A DNA stretch of 46,857 nucleotides from CAYUUW01 sp964448005 (GTDB lineage: Bacteria > Patescibacteriota > Gracilibacteria > UM-FILTER-43-11): the NCBI GenBank assembly GCA_964448005.1, contig CAYUUW010000004.1, positions 1 to 46,857 on the forward strand. Direction: 5' to 3'. The notes beneath the pieces are model-generated. The model searched no databases and was not told the DNA's origin. It saw only the letters and a list, made by a program, of their open reading frames with translations. Shown piece by piece: positions 41,194-46,857 of this stretch. A program made the translations under genes and the position numbers. Within the stretch, counting starts at the first letter, position 1. The number at the start of each line of letters is the position of its first letter.

Positions 41194-41222
41194 TTGAAAT
41201 TTTCAGAAAATCCTGCTATAAT
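41194..41222 (+). promoter_or_regulatory. Promoter of the 41251 gene
   Basis: TTGAAA (41194-41199), 17 bp, TATAAT (41217-41222) with TGC before it. It implies a start at ATG 41251 rather than 41185. Confidence 0.75.
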
Positions 41223-41250
41223 AGATAGATTTATTAATAAGTTCCAAAAA

Positions 41251-41712
41251 ATGCTTGAAGAAGATGATGAGGTGAAACGCACCGCTGATGAAGCGGACAA
41301 GGAGGCGCTAGGGGCAAAAGAGGCCCTCAGGGCTAATTTTATGCAAAAGCTTCAAGAAGGCCACAGTTATGTTGCGGGGCTAAAAGAGGGTCTTTTTCGG
41401 CCCCCTCTAACGGGTGGTGGATTGTTTGAGCCCTGCCCATTCGATCCAGGCGTACTTTCTGGCTGCAGCGAACGGGCAAGGAATTTCAGGGAAATAGGAA
41501 GAAGCGCCTCAGGTTTGCAAGATTCGAATCGCGAGAAGATAGCTGGTACATGCAATATTCGATTAGCCCGTATTGCTGCTAAAATGCTCCTTTTAGAAGG
41601 CGATAAAACCGCAGACGACAGGGGGAAGTTAACTATGGGTTTATTCGAGGAGGTATCGCGAGCGGAGCAAGATCTCTCTCTACTTATCCTAGCTATCTCC
41701 GCTGAGAGATAA
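41251..41712 (+). CDS. Hypothetical soluble protein
   Basis: 153 residues from ATG 41251, chosen because the only strong promoter begins transcription near 41229; an upstream ATG at 41185 precedes it. The product is polar: an acidic helical N-terminus (LEEDDEVKRTADEADKEALG), a middle with GHSYVAGLKEGLF and PCPFDPGVLSGCS, then a helical end (NIRLARIAAKMLLLEGDK; EVSRAEQDLSLLILAI). AT-richer than its neighbours. No family recognised. It somewhat resembles the 6537-7157 protein in composition only. Confidence 0.6.
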   Translation: MLEEDDEVKRTADEADKEALGAKEALRANFMQKLQEGHSYVAGLKEGLFRPPLTGGGLFEPCPFDPGVLSGCSERARNFREIGRSASGLQDSNREKIAGTCNIRLARIAAKMLLLEGDKTADDRGKLTMGLFEEVSRAEQDLSLLILAISAER

Positions 41713-41745
41713 TAGACACTCAATAAGACCTAATCCGCCTGAACC

Positions 41746-42129
41746 ATGAGCCTGCTTTCCGCCTTTCGCAAAAAGCCCGACGGGGACAATCCAAAAGCCA
41801 AAACGCCCGGAGCGTTGGGCGGCCATTACTCTGTTTTCGCCCTCAAGGGCGAGCTGGACGAGACGCGCCTGGAAGAGATCCAGGCCCAGCTGGCGCCCCT
41901 GCTGGCCGATAAAAGCGCCCAGGCCCTGATTCTGGACTGCTCCCAGATGTCCTACCTCAATAGCCGCGTCATCGGCTACATCGTTTCGCTGCACACCCAC
42001 CTGAGCCGCGAGGGGCGGCGGCTGATTCTGGCCCATGCCCAAGAGGCTGTCATGGACGTTTTCCAGCTGGTCGGACTCGCCACCATCATCCCTTATTTCG
42101 CCACCGTCGAAGAAGCCGTGAGCCAATAG
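41746..42129 (+). CDS. STAS-domain protein (anti-sigma factor antagonist-like)
   Basis: 127 residues. A 25-residue Lys/Pro-rich lead is followed by a STAS fold: SVFALKGELDETRLEEIQAQ, ALILDCSQMSYLNSRVIGYI and LILAHAQEAVMDVFQLVGLA. In SpoIIAA-type antagonists a Ser in the (D-S-S-G)-like loop is phosphorylated; here the loop reads LNSRV with a Ser in the right area. Known partners are GHKL kinases; a GHKL-STAS-like protein is encoded 11 kb away, but a link is speculation. It follows the 41251 gene by 33 bp, likely the same operon. Confidence 0.87.
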   Translation: MSLLSAFRKKPDGDNPKAKTPGALGGHYSVFALKGELDETRLEEIQAQLAPLLADKSAQALILDCSQMSYLNSRVIGYIVSLHTHLSREGRRLILAHAQEAVMDVFQLVGLATIIPYFATVEEAVSQ

Positions 42130-42145
42130 CAATAGGATTGGCGCT

Positions 42146-43156
42146 TCACGCCGGCTGAGGGGCTTTGCTTTGTTCGGACATCGCCTGTTTGGCTTGCCCG
42201 CTCTTCCACAGCTCCATCCATCGCTTGCGGTACTCGTCCCGCCGGTCGTGGTTGTGGAATTTGAGCCTTTCCTGGCTCACGATCACATTCGCCTTCGCAT
42301 CCAGGCCGCTGGCTTTCCTCAGCGTTCTGCCCTTGAAAAGCAGCTGGACCAAAGCCTCCGCCGCGTTTCCTAAATGCCCTCCCAGGAGCAGCTCCAAGGA
42401 TTTTTTGAACAGCCCCTCTTCCTTGCCGTGCCCCATGTGCCGGAGGGCGTTTTTGGAGAATCCCATTCCATGCCGGCTCAGCCAGGCCCGATTGGCTTGT
42501 TGATAGCTTTCGTAGCTGTCTTTCCCGAAAAGAGGAGAAAGGCTCCGGGTCCAATAGAGCAAATAAGGGTCCTCTCCGTCCAAAGCCAAGCTTTCCATGG
42601 AGAGGGCCTGTTCGGTCACGAAGAAGCTGAGGCAGAAGCGCCCGGCCACCCTGCTTCCGTGCCGGCGCACCCCAAAGAGCTGGAGCGTGACGGTGAGCAG
42701 CAGGCGCGCGAGCCACAGACGCCCAGGCTTCACCACCACCAAAAGATCGATGTCCGACTCCTCGGTGGCGTTGTCGTAGGCCAAGGAATTGCACACCGCC
42801 GCCATGCGCACAAAGGGAATCATCCGCATGTGATTGGCGTAGAACTTGGCCCGGTGCCAGAGGCGCTCCGCAATGAAGGAGCGGGCTTTGCGCAGCTCGA
42901 TGGAGGCCGCCCGCCCCTGCAGAAGGGAAAAACCCTTCAGCTGCTCGACTTCTCCGTCTTCCTCCATCTGCCCCAAGACCCCTTTGATCTCCTTGATGTG
43001 GACGGGCTTGGGGTAATGGTAGAGGTTCTCCAAAACTTCCTGCGGGCTGAGCGGAAAATCGAAAAGGGCGAAAAAGGCCAAGGTTTTGCGGATGGACTCC
43101 CGAAGAGCCGGATTGGCCCGCGTTTCTGCTTTTTCCATTTCTGACGATTGAGGCAT
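42146..43156 (-). CDS. Nucleotidyltransferase-domain protein
   Basis: 336 residues from ATG 43156. The N-terminal 90 residues look like a winged helix (LAFFALFDFPLSPQEVLENL; VLGQMEEDGEVEQLKGFSLL). Then comes a polymerase-beta-like nucleotidyltransferase site: NSLAYDNATEESDIDLLVVV (S-x-x-x-x-D-I-D), followed by a mostly helical C-terminal half with conserved basic patches (KNALRHMGHGKEEG). Such proteins are common in CPR genomes with no assigned substrate. The short intergenic region to the divergent smpB is about 100 bp. Starts at 43138 or further upstream are possible. Confidence 0.8.
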   Translation of the reverse strand: MPQSSEMEKAETRANPALRESIRKTLAFFALFDFPLSPQEVLENLYHYPKPVHIKEIKGVLGQMEEDGEVEQLKGFSLLQGRAASIELRKARSFIAERLWHRAKFYANHMRMIPFVRMAAVCNSLAYDNATEESDIDLLVVVKPGRLWLARLLLTVTLQLFGVRRHGSRVAGRFCLSFFVTEQALSMESLALDGEDPYLLYWTRSLSPLFGKDSYESYQQANRAWLSRHGMGFSKNALRHMGHGKEEGLFKKSLELLLGGHLGNAAEALVQLLFKGRTLRKASGLDAKANVIVSQERLKFHNHDRRDEYRKRWMELWKSGQAKQAMSEQSKAPQPA

Positions 43157-43256
43157 GAGGCTACGCAGGGCATTATACCTCATGCTGTGGGGTGATAGAA
43201 ACAAGGCGTATCGCATCGCAGGACTTCTCTGGAAAAAAAAAGGCCTTCAGGCTACA

Positions 43257-43736
43257 ATGGCCAAGCCGCCATCCCTAAAACCGGCCGACCGCGTGAAGCT
43301 GATCCATAAAAACAAAAAGGCCTATTTCGACTACGAAATCATAGAGGTTTTTCTGGCCGGGCTGGTTCTGAAGGGAAATGAAATCAAATCCATCCGGATG
43401 GGAAACATCAACCTCAAAGGGGCCTACATCAGCCCCCAGGGCTCCGGGCTGGTGCTCAGGGGGGCCCACATTGGCCGCTACCCTTACGATTCGGATCCTG
43501 CCTACGACCCTTTCCGGGACCGTCCGCTGCTCCTTTCCCGCAAGGAGATCGACAAGGCCACGGGCCGCATCAGCCAGCAGGGCATCACCCTGGTTCCTTT
43601 GGCCATTGGCCTGGTGGGTCGCTACGCCAAGCTGGAGCTGGGGCTGGTTCGAGGAAAAAAGAAGCACGACAAGCGGCAGAGCATCAAGGAGAAGGACGAG
43701 AAGAGGCAGATCCAGAGGATGATCCGATCCCGCTGA
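43257..43736 (+). CDS. smpB: SsrA-binding protein SmpB
   Basis: 159 residues from ATG 43257. It partners tmRNA in trans-translation. Visible: NKKAYFDYEIIEVFLAGLVL, KGNEIKSIRMGNINLKGAYI (the conserved G-x-E-[IV]-K-S motif), RPLLLSRKEID, GITLVPLAIG and RGKKKHDKRQSIKEKDEKR, the basic C-terminal tail that mimics mRNA. No tmRNA gene is seen in the window. recR follows after 31 bp, likely the same operon. Confidence 0.96.
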   Translation: MAKPPSLKPADRVKLIHKNKKAYFDYEIIEVFLAGLVLKGNEIKSIRMGNINLKGAYISPQGSGLVLRGAHIGRYPYDSDPAYDPFRDRPLLLSRKEIDKATGRISQQGITLVPLAIGLVGRYAKLELGLVRGKKKHDKRQSIKEKDEKRQIQRMIRSR

Positions 43737-43767
43737 GCCAGTTCCCCAATTCGCTAATCGCTCCGCC

Positions 43768-44364
43768 ATGCCGCTGCCGCCCAACATCCAGCTTGCCATC
43801 GAAGCCTTCAGCCGGCTGCCGGGAATCGGCTCCAAGACAGCCGAACGCTTGGCTTTTCATCTGCTGCGCAAGCCCGAGCAGGAGGTGCGCCAGATCGGCC
43901 AAGCCATCGCCTCTGTCAAGCAGGGGGTTCTTCAGTGCCGCATCTGCAGCCACCTGACGCAGGATGAGCTGTGCCACATCTGCATCCGCGAAGACCGGGA
44001 CAAGGAGCTGATCTGCGTGGTGGAGGGGCCTTTGGATCTGTTGGCCCTGGAGAAGGCAGGCCAGTTCAAGGACGTCTACCACGTGCTTCACGGGGTGATT
44101 TCGCCGATCGAGGGCATCGGGCCGGACGAGCTGACTTTTGCCGAGCTGATCGAGCGGATCAAGGCGCAGCCCCCCCGCGAAATCATCATGGCCCTGAACC
44201 CTTCGGTGGAAGGGGAGGCGACCATGGCTTACCTGATGCGCTTCCTTCAGCCTCTGGGCATCAAGGTGACCGCTTTGGCCCGAGGCATCCCCATGGGCGG
44301 ACATCTGGAGTATGCCGACCAGCAGACCCTTCGCCGGGCGCTGGAGGGGAGAATGGCGTACTGA
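43768..44364 (+). CDS. recR: Recombination protein RecR
   Basis: 198 residues, normal length. It acts with RecF/RecO to load RecA at gaps. Visible: helix-hairpin-helix (FSRLPGIGSKTAERLAFHLL), zinc finger CRICSHLTQDELCHIC, Toprim acidic residues in VVEGPLDLLALEKAG, GVISPIEGIGPDEL, ALNPSVEGEATMAYL and the Walker-like LARGIPMGGHLEYADQQTL. It follows smpB. Confidence 0.96.
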   Translation: MPLPPNIQLAIEAFSRLPGIGSKTAERLAFHLLRKPEQEVRQIGQAIASVKQGVLQCRICSHLTQDELCHICIREDRDKELICVVEGPLDLLALEKAGQFKDVYHVLHGVISPIEGIGPDELTFAELIERIKAQPPREIIMALNPSVEGEATMAYLMRFLQPLGIKVTALARGIPMGGHLEYADQQTLRRALEGRMAY

Positions 44365-44431
44365 CAAGCGGGGCGAGATTGGTATGAGCAGTTTTTTTTG
44401 AGATGCGTATTCCCGGCTCGCCTGGAACTAA

Positions 44432-44469
44432 ATTTTCTTCCCAAGAAAATAGGGTGCTCCTAATTGACA
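44432..44469 (+). promoter_or_regulatory. Operator-like palindrome and -35 box upstream of recQ
   Basis: ATTTTCTT-CCC-AAGAAAAT (44432-44450) is a perfect inverted repeat. It is followed 13 bp later by TTGACA (44464-44469). A -10 is less clear (TAACTT at 17 bp or TAAATT at 22 bp). Confidence 0.45.
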
Positions 44470-44523
44470 GGTAAACAAAAGTACACTAACTTAAATTTTG
44501 CAGTAAAATTTCAATCACTGAAT

Positions 44524-46401
44524 ATGCCAAAAAACGAATTGAAGAGATTGCTCAAGCAGCATTTTGGATTCGACGCCTTCAGGCCTAATCAAGAGGAGGC
44601 CATTGAACGCATCATGCAAAAAAAAGACAGCTTCATCCTTATGCCCACAGGTGGAGGGAAATCCCTTTGCTACCAACTCCCAGCCCTCCATTTCGATGGC
44701 TTAACCGTGGTCATCTCCCCCCTCATCGCCCTCATGAAGGATCAGGTGGATGCCCTCAGGCTCAATGGAATTCAGGCAGAGCTCATAAACTCCTCACTCA
44801 CGCCCAACGAGATAGAGGCAGTCAAGCTCAGGGCCAAGCAAGGTGAGCTCAAGCTCCTTTATGTTGCCCCCGAAAGATTCGCCCAAAGCGATTTTCGCCA
44901 ATTTTTGGATTCGCTCAACCTAAGCCTCATTGCCATAGACGAAGCTCACTGCATCTCTGAGTGGGGGCATGATTTTAGGCCAGAATACCGAAATCTCAGT
45001 CAGCTCAGAGAATTCTTCCCCAATATTCCTATCATTGCGCTCACCGCAACGGCAACTACCCAAGTTCAACAAGACATCATCAGCCAACTTAAGCTCAGGG
45101 ATTGCCGAAGCTTTGTTTCCAGTTTTGACCGACCCAATCTAAAATTCTCCGTCCTCCAAAAAAAAGACACATTTTCAAAATTGCTTCATTTCTTGGAAAA
45201 ATATAAAGGAGAATCTGCCATCATCTATTGCTTTTCGCGCAAAGACACCGAAAAATTAGCCATGCAAATTCAAAGCTCCGGATATCGGGTTGAACCCTAT
45301 CATGCCGGGCTCAGCGCGGAGCGGCGCAAAGACACTCAGGAAAAATTCATTCGCGATGATCTGAAAATAATCACCGCCACCATCGCCTTTGGCATGGGGA
45401 TCGACAAATCCAACATTCGACTCGTAGTCCACTACAGCTTTCCAAAATCAATTGAGGGATATTACCAGGAAGTTGGCAGAGCTGGTCGCGATAGCCTGCC
45501 CAGCGAATGCGTCACCTTTTTTGGCTATCAAGACCGCTTCAATCAGGAGTTTTTCATCAATAAAATTGAGGATGATACGCTCAGGAGGAATGCCCAGCAG
45601 AAACTGCAGCAGGTCATCAGCTATTGCTCGGGTAATCATTGCAGACGTGGCTACCTGCTGGAATATTTCAATGAAAAACAGATCCGGGCCAATTGCCAAA
45701 ATTGCGACAACTGCACAGGCAAACAAGATGCCCTTGATTTTCAGGGCATGAATACCGAAAGAAAATCACACCCTCAGCGAATCAAAACCCAACTCCCTTT
45801 TCATATTGAGCTCTTCGAAAAATTGAGGAGATTGAGGAAGCAATTGGCGGATGAAAGAGGGGTTCCCCCCTATCTGATCTTCAGCGACGTGAGCCTGCAG
45901 GCTATGGCCTATTATTTGCCTGCCAACGAAGAAAATTTGATAAAGATAGAAGGGGTGGGTGAAAAAAAACTCAAGCAGTTTGGAGAAAAATTCCTTTCTC
46001 AAATAGGAAATTTTATCCATCAGGCAGGAGAAGCTTCGGTTGCCATTCCATTCCAAATCAAGCCCAGGGCTAAAGAAGCTGGCCACCGTTGTGATGCGGA
46101 CCGCTATCAAATGACCAAGATGATGCTGCGGAAAAAACAATCCCTCGACGAAATAGCCAAAGCTCAAGGGTTCAAGCCGGGCACCATTGTGAATCATATT
46201 GAAAAGCTTTTAGAGGGAGGCGATGAGGTTGATTTTGAATACCTTAAGCCATCCAAAGATCGCTTTGAAGCCATGAAATGGGCCTTTGAAAAATGCGGAG
46301 ATGAGCTACTGAAGCCTGCCTTTGAGCATTTGCAGGAAAAATACAGCTATGATGAAATCAGGTTGGCTCGCCTGATTTTTAGGCAGGAAAAATTGAAATG
46401 A
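44524..46401 (+). CDS. recQ: ATP-dependent DNA helicase RecQ
   Basis: 625 residues from ATG 44524. Superfamily 2 helicase motifs: PTGGGKSLCYQLPAL (Walker A), VISPLIALMKDQV, IDEAHCISEWGHDFRPEY (DEAH and aromatic loop), TATATTQVQQDI, YCFSRKDTEKLA and QEVGRAGRDSLPSEC. Zinc cysteines follow (NCQNCDNCTGKQ). Then an HRDC domain (EKLRRLRKQLADERGVPPYL) and a C-terminal helical/HTH domain (SLDEIAKAQGFKPGTIVNHI). The RQC winged helix between zinc and HRDC seems missing: only about 30 residues link them. Codons are AT-rich compared with recR, suggesting later acquisition. Confidence 0.95.
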   Translation: MPKNELKRLLKQHFGFDAFRPNQEEAIERIMQKKDSFILMPTGGGKSLCYQLPALHFDGLTVVISPLIALMKDQVDALRLNGIQAELINSSLTPNEIEAVKLRAKQGELKLLYVAPERFAQSDFRQFLDSLNLSLIAIDEAHCISEWGHDFRPEYRNLSQLREFFPNIPIIALTATATTQVQQDIISQLKLRDCRSFVSSFDRPNLKFSVLQKKDTFSKLLHFLEKYKGESAIIYCFSRKDTEKLAMQIQSSGYRVEPYHAGLSAERRKDTQEKFIRDDLKIITATIAFGMGIDKSNIRLVVHYSFPKSIEGYYQEVGRAGRDSLPSECVTFFGYQDRFNQEFFINKIEDDTLRRNAQQKLQQVISYCSGNHCRRGYLLEYFNEKQIRANCQNCDNCTGKQDALDFQGMNTERKSHPQRIKTQLPFHIELFEKLRRLRKQLADERGVPPYLIFSDVSLQAMAYYLPANEENLIKIEGVGEKKLKQFGEKFLSQIGNFIHQAGEASVAIPFQIKPRAKEAGHRCDADRYQMTKMMLRKKQSLDEIAKAQGFKPGTIVNHIEKLLEGGDEVDFEYLKPSKDRFEAMKWAFEKCGDELLKPAFEHLQEKYSYDEIRLARLIFRQEKLK

Positions 46402-46420
46402 AGAATTTTTAGAGTAGAAT
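46393..46420 (+). promoter_or_regulatory. Promoter of the PBP gene
   Basis: TTGAAA (46393-46398), 16 bp, TAGAAT (46415-46420). It overlaps the end of recQ. Confidence 0.6.
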
Positions 46421-46470
46421 GAGGGGCGAAAGGATCTTTTGGGAAAACCTCCATCTCCTCAATCTAAAAC

Positions 46471-46857
46471 ATGCAGCGACTTCGCTACGTTGGCGGCTAC
46501 GGAAAGCCATCCCAGCCCAACGCCTACCAGGCCCGGGTTCGGCTGCTGACCGCTGTGGTCGTTCTGTCCCTTTTTATCATTGTGGGTCGCCTTTTCCAGC
46601 TTCAGGTCCTTCGCCATGAGACTTACGCCAGCAGCGCCAGGCGCCAGCACGATGGCGAAGTGGAGCTCCCCGCCAAGCGCGGAGCCATCCTGGTGAAGGA
46701 TTCCCGCTCTGGCGAGCTTTCCAAGCTGGCCACCAACACCACGCTCAGCCTGCTTTATGTGGATCCCTTGATTGCCGAGGACAAGCCCAGAATAGCCCAG
46801 CTTCTGGCCCCGATTGTTTTCGGCCAGCAGGACTACGAAGCCTGCCTCCTGGCTCCC
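46471..46857 (+). CDS. Class B penicillin-binding protein (PBP2/FtsI-like), N-terminal part
   Basis: Open from ATG 46471 to the window edge (129 residues). A short cytoplasmic lead is followed by one membrane helix (LLTAVVVLSLFIIVGRLFQL) and the start of the dimerisation domain: QVLRHETYASSARRQHDGEV then LPAKRGAILVKDSRSGEL, the R-G-x-I-x-x-[RK] signature of class B PBPs. The transpeptidase domain lies beyond the window. With the UppP fusion it shows that this organism builds peptidoglycan. FtsI and PBP2 cannot be told apart from this part. Confidence 0.88.
   Translation, partial: MQRLRYVGGYGKPSQPNAYQARVRLLTAVVVLSLFIIVGRLFQLQVLRHETYASSARRQHDGEVELPAKRGAILVKDSRSGELSKLATNTTLSLLYVDPLIAEDKPRIAQLLAPIVFGQQDYEACLLAP

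Noticed and set aside
41185..41250. Upstream start for the 41251 gene
   Set aside because: It precedes the predicted transcription start at about 41229.
43251..43256. TACAAT -10 box for smpB
   Set aside because: It overlaps the ATG itself, so transcription would start inside the gene; no -35 at proper distance.
1..46857. TGA recoding as glycine (Gracilibacteria/Absconditabacteria code)
   Set aside because: TGA ends thyA and others exactly at family ends and does not occur inside conserved proteins.

Overview
The window reads as chromosomal DNA of an uncultivated Candidate Phyla Radiation (Patescibacteria) bacterium, most likely from the Peregrinibacteria side. This rests on families typical of that group: a PrgI-like protein next to a TraC/VirB4 N-terminal-like protein, a large 'baseplate J-like' membrane protein, a standalone nucleotidyltransferase and PilT, together with tightly packed short operons. 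TGA acts as a stop (for example at the end of thyA), which argues against Gracilibacteria or Absconditabacteria. Housekeeping genes look GC-rich; several accessory genes look AT-richer (toxin-antitoxin pairs, the HTH-ATPase gene, recQ). Two runs of N mark assembly gaps: 24296-24305 inside ligA and 30945-31044 inside a tandem repeat.

Layout: 1-4.4 kb holds the start of a VTT(DedA/YqaA)-UppP fusion, an ADP-ribosylglycohydrolase, a small membrane protein with a folded-looking leader, and argS. 4.4-7.2 kb holds a RelE/YafQ-type toxin-antitoxin operon, a DUF1761 protein and three lineage-specific proteins. 7.3 kb has tRNA-Gly(UCC). 7.7-9.2 kb has prgI-like and TraC-like genes; 9.2-12.1 kb has the baseplate-J-like gene and pgk. 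12.2-17.8 kb has two lipoproteins, thyA-folA, a possibly frameshifted membrane protein, a dCMP-deaminase-like gene, an rRNA methyltransferase and efp. 18-26.2 kb has secA, a FecR/Ig-like envelope protein, a YceI lipoprotein and ligA. 26.4-32.7 kb has membrane and unknown proteins, pilT, an HTH-ATPase-DUF4325 regulator behind a 22-bp repeat array, plsC and a YdjM-like membrane protein. 32.8-39.2 kb has uvrC with an inserted GNAT domain, an MNT/HEPN pair, pyrG, a Nudix hydrolase and trpS. 39.3-46.9 kb has a KefB-like antiporter, an unknown protein, a STAS protein, a nucleotidyltransferase, smpB, recR, recQ and the start of a class B PBP.

Shared themes are thymidylate supply (dCMP deaminase, ThyA, DHFR), CTP synthesis, DNA repair (UvrC, LigA, RecR, RecQ), translation (ArgS, TrpS, EF-P, SmpB, tRNA-Gly) and the cell envelope (UppP, PBP, SecA, PlsC, pilus retraction).

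Many promoters match the -35/-10 consensus with 16-18 bp spacers, often with a TGC directly before the -10. Most start codons lack a Shine-Dalgarno sequence; several instead follow an AACCCTC motif. The three most unusual objects are UvrC with an acetyltransferase domain spliced into its nuclease domain, the VTT-UppP fusion, and the 22-bp array in which every unit can supply both a -35 and a -10 element at 17 bp spacing.
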